In this document: piece by piece, positions 1 to 10,168 of the stretch
Position numbering within the stretch: position 1 is the first letter of the stretch
Layout: each line of letters opens with the position of its first letter
NCBI GenBank assembly: GCA_001598975.1
Contig: BBXU01000472.1
Location: forward strand, 1-35,780
From: Parachlorella kessleri
Lineage: Eukaryota > Chlorophyta > Trebouxiophyceae > Chlorellales > Chlorellaceae
Length of the DNA: 35,780 nt
Direction of reading: 5' to 3'
Notes under the pieces: generated by a model
The model's database searches: none
What the model was told of the DNA's origin: nothing
The model's input: the letters and a program-made list of their open reading frames with translations, nothing else
Translations under genes and position numbers: made by a program

Positions 1-275
1 CGCGGCGGCCTGCCGGCGCTAGGGAAGGTGTTCGGTTTGTGCTTTGCGCCCACAGCCCGTTGCAGGTAAAGCAGGGCAGAGCGTGGACTGGCGTGCAGCA
101 GCTGTGAGCCCAGGAGCAGCCAGAAGAGGCTGGAGGGTTCCAGTATGAGACGTCCCTTTGCCCTGCTTGGATTGCCTTAACAACTATAATGCAAGGGGAG
201 GGACCTTGCCAGCTCCCTGCAGCAGGTAGTATGCAGGGCCTTGCCACCGCTCGGCTGCCTCCTAGCTGCATGCAG

Positions 276-2058
276 GCCATGGCAAGGAGGTGATGGAGCT
301 TGCAGCATGCCAGGCGCAGCCGACGCTGCTGGCGTCGCTGTCGCGGGATGGCAAGGTGCGGCTGTGGGACGTGCCTGGGGAGGCATGCCTCGCGTCGCTC
401 CAAGCCGATGCCAGCTGCATAGTGAGTGGGGCACGGAGGGCCGGGCAGGCAGTGGTAGGCGTAGCCTTGAGAGAGTAGAGCTACGGCCTCTTCTGCTGAA
501 GGGGAGGCAATGGGGCTAGATGGCTCTGCGCCACAGCAGTAGCCCACTTTTGTCTGTATAAGTTTTCGGCAGTCTTGCCAGTCCGACGGCCACAGCCACT
601 GCTCCACTGAGAACCTGCACCAGAAGAAAGATATCTTCTGTCCAGCGGTGCCACTGTGCGTCTTCCGCAGGCGCTTAGCCCCGATGGTAGCTACCTCATG
701 TGTGGCTCCGGCCGGGGAAAGCTTTTCCGGTACGACATCGAGAGGCGCGAGGGTGGCCCGCCCTCTTCACTGGCTGTGGGCAGCAAGCAGGAGCTGCAGC
801 TGAAGGGGGGTGGTCACAGCGAGGCGCTGGACTGCATGGTGAGTAAGGCAGGGTGGTGGTGGTGGACGTTTAGGCTTGATGTGTGGCGCACAACTGACGG
901 GTGTGAGTGGCTGGCAGTGTAGTGAGTGGTGAGGGGTCAGGGCTGAAGGCAAAGTCTGCTTGGACCTTGCTCTCCTCACCCCAGGTGTGTGCAGTGTTAG
1001 GTTGTCAATGCCTTTAAAAGCCACACTGCCTGTGGTTGGCAGGCTCATGGTTTGATAGGTTTGAGATGCAGCAGCATTGCGCGTGAGCTAAGTTGGTACC
1101 ACCCCGAAGCCATGGATTGTACGCTGCCAGGCAGGGTTCCTTCCATGTCATTTTCTGGGTTGACTCTTCTGACTGAACATAACCGCCCTCCCTCACTATG
1201 CCCCTGCCTACCTACCCACAGAGGTTCCTGCCAGGCAACCGCCTGGCAACCAAGTCTGCCGACGGCCGCATGTTTGTGTGGGACCTGGGTAGCCTCGAGC
1301 CGCTGGCGGGGTGGAAGGTGCCCTCCTGCAACCCGCTGGCAGGCTTCCAGGGGCGGTGCCTGTTCAGCAGCACGCCCGACGGCCAGCTGATCTGTGTGGT
1401 AAGCGTGGTGCAGGGGCTGGGCAGAGCGTTGGCTGCAAAGTTCAGGCTTTACGGTCTGGCAAGTCAACTACGCCTGTACTCACGTAAGACAGATATTTTT
1501 CATTGCTCCTGTGAAGACTCATTGACCTCTCCAGCTGCCAGGCGTTGCATCACACGAGCATCGAGACGATGCCGGTGCATGTGCGAGTAGTCCCCACAGA
1601 GCACAACCAACTGTAGAGGGACTGGCTTTGATGCAAGGGAGGCTGTGTGGCGTAGCGCTGTCCTGTATGCGTCTCTGCAGGGCAACAGCACTGGTGACTG
1701 CTATGTGTACAGCGCGTCCAGCGGCCAGCGGCTGACCCATGTCAGCGCCATCAAGGTCACGGCGCCTGTGCGGGCCTGCGGGCTGTCACCGGACTGTCGC
1801 CACCTCGTGGCAGCCATCGGCAAGGGCTTCCTGTTCCGCTTTGAGTACCTGGGGCACCAGCAGCAGCAGCAGCAGCAGCAGGCGGAGCAGCAGCAGCAGC
1901 AGCAGGCGGAGCAGCAGCAGGCGCAGCAAGGGGAGGAGGGTAAGGAGAATGCGGACCCCAGCAATGGTGCCGTACGAGGGGAAGGTGTGCAGCCGCAGCA
2001 CCGACAAGGGGAGCAGGAAGGGCAGGGGCAGCAGGCAGAAGCCATGCAGCACAGGTAG
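276..2058 (+). CDS. WD40-repeat protein, 3' part (5' end outside or at the window edge)
   Basis: Four spliced exons are clear: 276-421, 671-838, 1222-1398 and 1681-2058 (stop TAG). The three junctions are all phase 0 with GT donors and CAG acceptors. The exons read as successive beta-propeller blades: LLASLSRDGKVRLWDV, then LSPDGSYLMCGSGRGKLFRYDI, then RLATKSADGRMFVWDL, then a blade ending in FLFRFEYLG. WD40 propellers are protein-interaction scaffolds, and nothing visible gives a specific partner. After the last blade the protein runs into a Gln/Ala/Glu-rich tail of about 65 residues encoded by CAG repeats. An upstream exon may occupy about 1-65, ending at a GTAAAG donor (one frame contains VFGLCFAP, blade-like), but its phase to the 276 exon is not settled; an alternative acceptor is at 266. 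The family is confident; the exact orthologue is unknown. Confidence 0.8.
1858..1930 (+). repeat. CAG/GCG trinucleotide tract encoding poly-Gln
   Basis: Runs of CAG separated by GCGGAG units encode Gln blocks with Ala-Glu spacers in the last exon of the WD40 gene. The array lies outside the propeller and is a likely length-variable site. Confidence 0.85.
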
Positions 2059-2242
2059 CAAGAGAGCTGTGAGCTAGTTGCATGGAGGATGGGCTCCTTG
2101 TAGTCATATGGGTGGGAGTGACATATGTGTTGTATCCATTCCAGGTCCTCCATGCAAACCTCCTGGCCAAGAAGTCTTGGGCAACGTCGAGGGGCTACAG
2201 GACATGGTTGGCTCCTTGTGGTGGTTGAGGTTTTCCTTTTGT

Positions 2243-2247
2243 TTACA
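2243..2247 (-). terminator. TGTAA polyadenylation signal
   Basis: On the minus strand TGTAA lies about 55 nt past the stop of the membrane-protein gene ending at 2302. TGTAA is the usual chlorophyte poly(A) signal; use here is inferred from position. Confidence 0.45.
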
Positions 2248-2301
2248 AAAGACCTATTTGGTACACAAGGTGCAGACACATGCAGGGCTGCAGAGCTGTT
2301 A

Positions 2302-3475
2302 TCAACCTGTTGCTGCATCTGAGCCTTTCCTTTTAAACATAGCAAGCAGCTTCTTAGGCTTGAAAGATTTCTTTTTCTTCTGCGATTGGGGCGGCACCTC
2401 GGCAGGGGATGACCGCTCCTGCGTTGACCCGTCCTGCATTCCCAAGCCACTATGTTTATAGATGTTGGAAGATGCGGACAGGTAGGTTGGGGCTTTTACG
2501 AGTTTCCTTGGGTTCCTTCTTACACTGCTGTCCACCCAGTGCCCAAGTTTGACAACCAGCAGAATAGTGGCAGGACACTCATACCTGCCCCGCAAGACGC
2601 CATGCACCAACAAGCCGCTGTCCTGACCACTCACCAGGACCTTGTCAAACTCATCATCAATGTTGTCTTCCCGACTTGCAGCAGTAGTGGTGGGAGGTCG
2701 GGCGCCTGCCCTTGCCCTGCCCTGCTCCTGGGCTTCTGCTGCCGCTTCCGCTGCCGCCATTTGCCGCGATTCATGGCGCCACGCTATGCGATCCAGGGAG
2801 CTGGGCATGCTGCGGATGGGCGGCGGCTTGCCTGCACTCAAACAGCTTGGCAGGAAGTTTCTGCGGTCAGCTGGCGATGAAGCCAGGTGTTTGAGCAGAG
2901 GCTCTGAAATGGCAGGAATTGATAAGTCAAGCAGACAGCCACCATACGGAGCCAGAGTAGTTGGCCATGTTCCCAGCTGCCATGCCACAATGGGAGCATC
3001 CCGAGTACAGTACAGGGCAGTCTGTGCCTCTGCACTTACGCTTCTCTTGCTTCTCACGGTAGGTTGCAACGTCAGCTTGCACTCGCTCCCTGGCCCTCCT
3101 GTCATTGCCACACGTCATATAGGCTGCCACTGCACACACCACACGCGTGCAGCCGAGTTGGCAAGAGGACTGGGAGCTAGACAACAACCAGCTGTTGATG
3201 ATGCAGTGCTTGTGGAGGGTGGTAGCATGCACAGCCAGCAATATCATCTCGAAGTCACACAAGCACTGCCCCCGCATCTGCCTCACCTGAACCGGCCACA
3301 ATAGCCAGTGCCACAGCCGAGCCTATGGAAACAGCGATGACCATGGTGTTGTCAGTGCCGCCCCCACTGCTGCCCTCAGTGCCACCAGGGGTGGTGCCAG
3401 CTACCGGCTTGGGTGGCGGCGGGGGTGGGCCGGAAGAGCGAGGTGGCAAGAGGGCAGGAGGCCGTTGCAGGGGTA
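2302..3475 (-). CDS. Single-pass membrane protein with Pro-rich outer stalk and basic tail, 3' part; function unknown
   Basis: Five exons join in consistent phase: 3475-3287, 3129-3040, 2903-2635 and 2433-2302 (stop TGA), plus at least one upstream exon entering in phase 1. The first exon gives a Pro/Gly/Ser-rich stalk with a run of six prolines. One transmembrane helix spans the first junction (MVIAVSIGSAVALAIVAG, continued by VAAYMTC). A charged region (GNDRRARERVQADVATYREK) follows, then a low-complexity segment, an acidic patch (EDNIDDEFDKVL) and a Lys-rich C-terminus (QKKKKSFKPKKLLAMFKRK). This layout suggests a type I cell-surface or endomembrane protein with a cytosolic basic tail. I do not recognise a family. 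It is tail-to-tail with the WD40 gene. Four exons are listed here; further 5' exons are not resolved. Confidence 0.65.
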
Positions 3476-5393
3476 CTGCACAAGGCAATGTTGGCAAGGT
3501 GTTGCTGCCATATTTGACGCACGGCGAGGGGGAGAAGGTGATATGCTTGCATCACTGAGCCCTAAAAGTTGGCCTATTACGTGCCGCGAGAGGCACAATA
3601 GGTGGTAAGCGGCTTTGTCCAGGCGGGGGAAGGGGGGGAGGGTTACGAGGGATGCACCTTGCTGACGCCGACCTCTCTCCCCAACCTGTTCCTTGACTTT
3701 CTGGATACAATCACATAATTACACCCGACACATTGTGGAACAACTCGAAAGCAGTCTCCTGGGCTGAAAGATGGTTCGTGTCCTCACATGAGGGTGGGCG
3801 CCTGGGAGGCGGCGGGGAGAAAGCAAGAGGAGGCACCGTGGCCTGGAGTGTCCGTAGCTGCTGGTTGGGGACAGGCACAGCTGCAAGCAATGTGCCAAGT
3901 ATAGGCTTGTTCAATAAGGTCTGGCAAGCAAGGCGCAGACAGACCTCGTGGCGCGCTTGTAAAATAGGATGCCCCCAGCCCCTGGCGCCAACAGGGGAGA
4001 CCCCAAGCAGCCTACATTTCCGGCTGCCCCGATTTCCAGGCTGCTGACCGCTTCTTGCTAGTGCACTGTCAGTGAGCAGTCTTAGTAGGAGGGTAGAATA
4101 GCAGCCAGGGTGGCACCCCACTTCACCTGTTGGGCAGTACCCCTGCGGGCACCAGCACCAGAGCAATACCGCCACCAGCAAGGCCCTGTCTTGACCAGCC
4201 ATCTCCAGTGAAGGTGTTTTCCAATAAGGAGTCTGTCCACGTGCCTGCAGAGCGGCGCAAGAAACGAGTTTTGGGGCAGATCAGTGGTACGAACAGCCAA
4301 GTCACCTGACATGTGACAGCATGCCGACTTGAGTTCCTGAGATTGTGCCTTGTAGTTTGAAGCTTGTGACTTAATACCAGGGCTATAGTTCCCTGCCAGG
4401 CAAAATCCAGCAAACGCTTCTGACTTACGGACGAGGACGTGAGTGTCAGAACCCCTCACTGCACACACTGGCTGCCGTTGGAAGGAGGCAGGTATCGGTA
4501 ACAAAACCAGCCACCCTTGCTAAAGACGAGCTCCTCACCGGATTAGCGGTATGCAGATCACTTTTTGACCGACCGACCAAGGGGTATACCGTATGGAATA
4601 ATTGCCTTGAAACCCCTGTCCAGTGCAAGAGATGGAAATGGGAAGCCTGCGTCAACACAGGGTCCTGCTGCTAGAGAGATTGACCTCCTGTGACAAGGGA
4701 TAGGACTTACAAGTGGCCCATGTGTGGAGGATTGCAAGCCACAGGCTTCTTGGCCGGGACCAGAGATACCTCCTGGAGGCACCACCACTGACCCTTCCCA
4801 AGCTGGCAGATGTGTCTAGGGGAGATGCAGGTCCCTTCCACATGCAGCTCTGCTGCCCATCGCAACCTGCCCTGGCCCTTCTTATGGGATCCTCCCTACC
4901 GCACACCATTTGGGCGACTCATGCAAAGACATGCGAGCTCCCGCAACGGGCAGCTCCTCATCCTGAGAATAAAATCCACACCATACAAAGAAGGAGATCA
5001 GTGCAAAAAGCTGCCAGGTACAACCCTTCTTTGGCAGGACAGCCGGGTCCACCCATGATGAGACATGCCTCAAGTCAACCAGGGTTTCAGACAACCACAC
5101 TCCTGTCAGAACCATGAGAGACAACCCCCGGTATGCACCTTAGACCACAAGGCACCATACGCCAGGGTTGGCTGCTCAGACCCAGAGCAGGAGCCCTTCC
5201 AGTGGTACGGGCTTGCTGTGCCACTCTCAATCAACAGTGAAGCCTGAAATGCACCTCTCAGCATTCAGCCCTCCACCCATCATGTATAACAAGAGCCACG
5301 TGACACCATGGATACCTTCACATGTGCAAGTTGCTGTTGCATAAAGACGTGCCTAAGGGCACCACAAATCAGCTTGTGTACCACCGCGTCCTC
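3476..5393 (-). other. 5' part of the membrane-protein gene: putative exons, otherwise intron or UTR
   Basis: About 1.9 kb with no confident complete model. The start of the 2302-3475 gene must lie here, because the rubredoxin gene ends at 5394. Plausible exons: 4244-4127 (TGCAG acceptor, AG|GTGAAG donor), whose frame contains LLENTFTGDGWSRQ and GLAGGGIALVLV, reminiscent of parallel beta-helix repeats (N-x-F-x-G/N then GGGI); a 30-nt exon just upstream near 4460-4431 ending at GTAAGT; and an exon near 3896-3790 rich in proline (PPLAFSPPPPRRPPS), whose phase fits the 3475 exon. Phase between the 4244-4127 and 3896 candidates does not match, so at least one exon or splice site is wrong or missing. 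An acceptor in a good context also sits near 4964. Base composition is less GC-rich than in neighbouring exons. Confidence 0.3.
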
Positions 5394-6636
5394 TCAAAAC
5401 TGGGAGCTAAGGGCAACATAAAGCGCTCCCAGCAGCACTGCTCCACCAGCAGCAATTGTGAGCAAGAAGTTTTTGTCATCCCTGCAGGCAAAGCAGAGCA
5501 GGGCAATCTACAGTGATCAAGCTGGTCAATGTAGCTCGACAAATTGACGACTGTCCCGCAGGGATAGCTCGATTCAGCTAGGTTAGAGGCATACGCCTGT
5601 GACACTGTTCATCATGCTTTTGTCATGGGCATCCCACAAACTGATGCATGGCACTTGGAGAACTAAAACAAGAAAAGCCGGCCCGCATCTGCACCAAAGC
5701 CTGCTTTTCCAGACATTCTCCGCATCACAACCAGCGTTGTTACGCCTGCCTAGGACATGTGGAAATGCACTCACTTGTCTACCCCAGCAGCAGCGGCTGA
5801 GGCGGAGGCTCGGCTGCTGCTCCTGCCCCCTCCACGGATGGTTTGCATGCGGGATAGCATAGACTTTGAGTCGTTCTTCCCACGGTTGCCGTCGTAGGCC
5901 TGGAACCTGCGGACAGATTGCAGGTGGCCGCGCCAGTTGAGCAGCAGAGAGGCCGTCCACCCAACATGGATGGGGCTGGAACTATTTCTGACGATGCTAT
6001 TCGGGCATAGCTCAGCTCCAGCTCCTCCCATTATAGTTGTCACTCTGGTGGCCTTGGGGGACTGCGGTACCCAGGGCGTAAGTCACAAACAACAAAGACA
6101 ATATATTGAACGATGCCGTGCAAGTGGCGTCACTGTTGCGCGATATCAGCATTAAACGAAGCTTGGGAACCCACCTCCGCTTTGGCGCATTGCAGACTGG
6201 GCATCTGTAGGACGAGGGCAGGCTCTCAAAAGGCTCCTTGCCCTCGTAGATGTACCCTGCACACCGATACCGAAGCAGCCGTCTTGGAAGTGTTCTGCAG
6301 GTCAACACATAAGAGCAGCACTGGATAGAAAGTTGTAGTCAATACCAGACCCTTCTGCGTCAACCTCACCGCAGTCTATGCAGATATATGCCTGCTTGGT
6401 GGTGGCTCTTGCCACAGTCACCACCGCCGTCTTGGTAGTGGTCCTGGGAAGGGAAGGCCGTGCTACCTGCAGGCTGGCTGACAAAGAACTCAAGAAGCCA
6501 CGCAAACTCCAGGGTTGATTGCCGCTTCGAGTGCTCAGCTCCAAGCGATAAATTTCACCTTCACAGGTCTGCCACGAAAGCCGCAGTGTCGGAGGGAGCC
6601 GTGGCCCGTCCGCACTGGAACCAGGGCTGCAGCCAT
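5394..6636 (-). CDS. Rubredoxin-like protein with C-terminal membrane anchor, probably plastid
   Basis: Five exons, 6636-6559, 6466-6370, 6256-6175, 5906-5775 and 5481-5394, splice to a 158-residue protein with consistent phases. An N-terminal Ser/Thr/Arg-rich stretch without acidic residues resembles a plastid transit peptide. The rubredoxin fold follows with both iron-binding knuckles, ICIDCGYIYEG and [13 protein letters not shown], and the usual PFESLP link. A Ser/Ala linker leads to a final helix ([21 protein letters not shown]) that anchors it in a membrane, as in plant rubredoxin-like proteins of the At5g51010/RBD1 type, which are linked to thylakoid redox or photosystem assembly. ATG 6636 is chosen because it joins by a phase-0 intron. 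If the last donor (CAA|GTGAGT) were not used, a TGA at 5773-5771 would give a shorter protein without the anchor. Confidence 0.88.
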
Positions 6637-6980
6637 CCTTACTGAATAGATCTACCTATAAGTTAGGGATGTCGAAAGGCAGCACCCCTAGGAGATGATC
6701 TAGGCATCTTGAGCACCTAGGAATCCGGTCCTGCTGTGCGGGCTGACTTCCACCTGCCATGCCACCTGCCGTCGCTCGCCACCAAGGGCACCAGGAATCA
6801 ACATAGTGGAGTTGCAGCCTTTTTTTGGAATCAACTGGGCTTGATTTGAACTTGCCGGTTAACATGGCATGTCCACCTATGATAGCTTAAATAGTACGAG
6901 TAAGGCTGATTTGCAACGTTCAGTGGTTGCAGGATCAAACGGACTCCCGACTTTGCTTAGTAGGTGTCCGCCTCTTCACC
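6637..6980. promoter_or_regulatory. Head-to-head intergenic region, putative bidirectional promoter
   Basis: 344 bp separate the start codons of the rubredoxin gene (-) and the MFS transporter gene (+). It must hold both 5'UTRs and promoters, or one shared promoter. An AT-rich CTTAAATAGT at about 6887-6896 is a weak TATA candidate for the + gene. No other clear motif is seen. Confidence 0.4.
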
Positions 6981-9846
6981 ATGAACCACAACGTCAAGCT
7001 GTCCCTGGTGTTTTCCCTGTTTGAGAATTTCAGCAGCTCGGTGAGGTCAGGGGACATAATGAGCGCCTACCTGTACCTCATCACCAAGGACAACAGCGTC
7101 GTGGGGTAGGTGGGGCCCAAGCTGCGCCCAGCAGGAAGTCCCAAACTGGGGTACAAGCCCCGTTTACGCTGGATGAGTGGAGGCCTCAAGCGGCGAGAAA
7201 CTCATAGCCTTCAGTTGCCCTTGACTCAAACCTTCTGATGTGGTGCAGATACACCCAGGGCTTGAATGGCATCGCACAGGTTCGTGGGAATGGTTCCATC
7301 CCCGTTGCGCCTGCTTACAGAGGCAACACACAGGCCTCCCAAGCCTACCAGGCCAGCACTAGGGCTGAGTACTGCTCAGGTCCTGCTGTGCGCCCTCTTG
7401 GACTGCAAACCTGCTGAGATGAATTAGCTGCCCTTGTGTGTACATGTGGTGCAGCTAGTGGCAGCCCTGCCGGCGGGCGTCCTGACTGACCGCCACCGGC
7501 GGGACACCATGCTGCGGGTCAGCGCCCTGGTGGGCCTGCTGGCTGGCTGCCTCATGGCCTACACTTTGCTGCTGAACCCGGGCCTGCGGCACCTGTGTGT
7601 GGCGATGGCAGCCCTGGGGGTGTACCGCGGGGTGTACAACCCCCCGCTGGAGTCCATCTTTGCAGACTCGGTCCGGGCAGGCAGGAGGTGGGTGGGACAT
7701 GGTGCACCCTCTTGCGAACTACCCTACCTGGGCACACCTGCTCCCTTGCGACGCCAGGTCGGAGTTCACACGCTATTTTTTTTTCTGTGAGCGTACTTTG
7801 GTGCCCGAGGGTGTAGGATGCCAAGCCTGCTGGAACGGTATTAACACATCAGGTAATTGCGTTCCACTGCCTTCATGTGGCCGCAGCTCACTGTATACCA
7901 AGAAGTACATCATCACCATCCTGGCTTCCGGCTGCGGCCCGCTCCTCTCCCTGGTCCTCTTCTGGCGCCTGGGCAACCAGTGGGAGGCGTCTGATTGCCG
8001 GCACGTGCTGCTGTGGGGGCTGGGGCTCATGGTGGTGCCCCTGGTAGTCATGTGCTGCTTTGACGACAGCAAGGCCTTGGAGCACCACCACAGCGCCAAT
8101 TGCGAGGCCTCTAGGTGAGGGGCTGAGAGACATGGGCAATATGCCTGCTTTTAACGAGAAACCGAGGGGAGAGGGGGGTGGGGGGGGGGGGGGGTCATGT
8201 TTATGGCCGGGTAGTGTGTGGGTCTTTTCTGTACGGAACACACCCTCCTGTGGATCAAGAGCGGCGGCGCCAAGTAGTGCTGTTTGCGTTCCATGGATCA
8301 TGGAGCATAGTGTCATGGCTATTGGTGCAGTAGTGTCACAACATCCTCTGCGAAGGCTGCTTCTATTCACAGATATCCCACACGGTATATCCACCGCAGG
8401 TTGCCTGTGACCAAAGAGCAGGCGGCGGTAGCTGCAGCCTCACACGCTACAGCCACCTCACACGCTGCAGCCACCAGCCACCAGCAGCAGCGCAGGCACT
8501 GGTGCTGCGGCTGCTGTAGGGCCGCCGTGCCGCCAGGGCTGGCAGTCACACTGCTCATCTTCACCTCAGACCTCATCGGGGCCTTTGCCAGTGGCATGAC
8601 TCTTAAGTTCTTCGCCATGTTCTTCATGCAAGTCTGCCATGTCTCGCCAGCGGTGGTCTCCCTGCTGGGCCTGCTGGGCCCGCTCTGTACCAGCACAGCG
8701 TCCTGGGCAGCGCAGCGCACATCCCGCATGGCAGGCAGGGTGCAGACCAGCCTGGTAACTCGGGCGGCGGACGTGATGCTACTCACATCCATGGCATACC
8801 TGCCAACCACTTCCAGGAAGGCACGCCTGGTGAGTGTGGCTGCTGGGAGTGCTTGCAGCTGGTAGGCACTAGTCACCTCTGGGGCGGCACACGCAGCGTA
8901 AAGTGGCGTTTTATGCATCAGGGGCTGCCAACCTTTAGCCTTCATTACCTGCAGCTTCATTACTGGTCGTCCTATTTGTTGCTGATCTTTTACATGTACC
9001 TAATATTACTTGCGGCACCTCAGACGAAGCCCTTTGCACTTGCTTGTTGGCAGGTGCTGATGAGCGTACACCTCCTGCGCATGGCCCTTGCTAACTGCAC
9101 CCGGCCCCTCATGAGGTCTGTGCTCATGGATGCGGTGCCCCGACACCACCGGGGCAAGGTCAACGCGGTGGACAGTGTGCGCATGTTCAGCTGGAGCGGC
9201 AGCGCTGCTGTAGGCGGGTGAGTACTGGCTTGGTAGCGACTTACCCGCTGGTCAGAGCATGACAGTTTTGCCTGGGGGGGGGGGGGTTGTTGAGAAGGGT
9301 GTTCAAGTAATTGCAGCTCTTCTCCACTCCTCTGTGGCGCTAGCAGGAGGTGTTGTCGATCCCAGTTGGGGGATCGTCTTGATAGGTTGAAAGTTGTTTC
9401 AAGCCCGCATGCCCAGCTGTGTACCAAGCGCCGCCTTGCTCTGCTTGTGATCCAGGGTTCTGGTGGAAAAGTACGGCTTTCAGAGCACCTTCCTTATCAC
9501 AGCATTCCTCAAGCTGTTTGCCTTCATCCCGCTGCTCTTCCTTGTGCGCTACGTGCCCGATGGCTGGCTGGCAGGCGCAAAAGTCGGCACAGCAGCACAA
9601 GGGGCGGGGTATAGCTTGCTCCCAGCGAGCGCAGCACCTGAGCGGCTGCCACTTGAGGGTTCGGTGATTGCAGCAGCTGACGGTGCTTGTGGGCAGGGGG
9701 ATGGCAGCTGCAGCCCGGGCGGTGTGCTGGAGCCGTTGCTGAATGGTGCGAGCACTGCACCTTCTGAGGACTCGGAGTGTGTACGACCCGCAGAGGGGCT
9801 GAGGTATGGAGGTGGTGAGCAGGCTTCAAGACGCGGCTCCTTGTAA
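6981..9846 (+). CDS. Major facilitator superfamily transporter
   Basis: Seven exons, 6981-7105, 7249-7279, 7455-7687, 7887-8114, 8400-8829, 9054-9217 and 9456-9846, give 533 residues with every phase matching. The N-half carries the MFS loop 2-3 signature (LPAGVLTDRHRRD) between two hydrophobic helices, and a further conserved loop (GKVNAVDSVRMFSWSGSAAVGG) lies in the C-half. Helices are visible at LVGLLAGCLMAYTLLL, LLSLVLFWRL, VLLWGLGLMVVPLVVMCC, LAVTLLIFTSDLIGAF, AVVSLLGLLGPLC and TFLITAFLKLFAFIPLLFLV. A central loop contains an Ala/His/Ser-rich insertion followed by a Cys cluster (CCGCCRAA), and the last about 80 residues are Gly/Ala/Ser-rich. The substrate cannot be read from sequence. 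The start at 6981 is the first ATG of the open exon; a short upstream exon cannot be excluded. The stop overlaps a TGTAA. Confidence 0.82.
8180..8194 (+). repeat. Intronic poly-G run
   Basis: Fifteen consecutive G in the fourth intron of the MFS gene, one of several such runs on the coding strand of introns in this window. Confidence 0.9.
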
Positions 9847-10168
9847 ACATCACCAGGTATCAAGGCTAACAAAGCAGTTGCAGGCTAAGCTTGCGTTTGG
9901 TCTAAGCACGGTCAGTTGAAGTTCGGCGTGGGGCTCGGCATTCTCGCCCCGGCGACGATAAGTAAATGGTGAACCTTAAGAGGTGTGCAAGCCTTGCGGA
10001 GCTGAGATCGGTGCGCGCGGGCAGGGCGCGGGAAGACGGACCTCGGGCGCTTCCGCGGTGAGCTTGCCGAGTCACAGTCCACACGATATACCTGCAATCG
10101 TGGAAGTTGTTACGCACTGTTTCGAGGGAAAGAGGTCGTACTGGGCAGCGAGCCCACGTAGGGCTGCA
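9847..10168. other. Intergenic: MFS 3'UTR and secreted-protein promoter
   Basis: 322 bp between two + genes. No open frame, RNA gene or repeat recognised. It presumably contains the 3'UTR of the MFS gene and the promoter of the next. Confidence 0.5.

Noticed and set aside
1701..2450. 249-codon minus-strand open frame
   Set aside because: It lies antisense to the WD40 last exon and the CAG array; the Cys/Ser/Leu-rich translation is what CAG repeats give on the other strand.
2642..3304. 220-codon plus-strand open frame
   Set aside because: It overlaps in antisense the exons of the membrane protein, which splice in phase with a clear transmembrane helix.
4563..4583. GACC tetranucleotide repeat
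   Set aside because: Only three units; too short to be informative.
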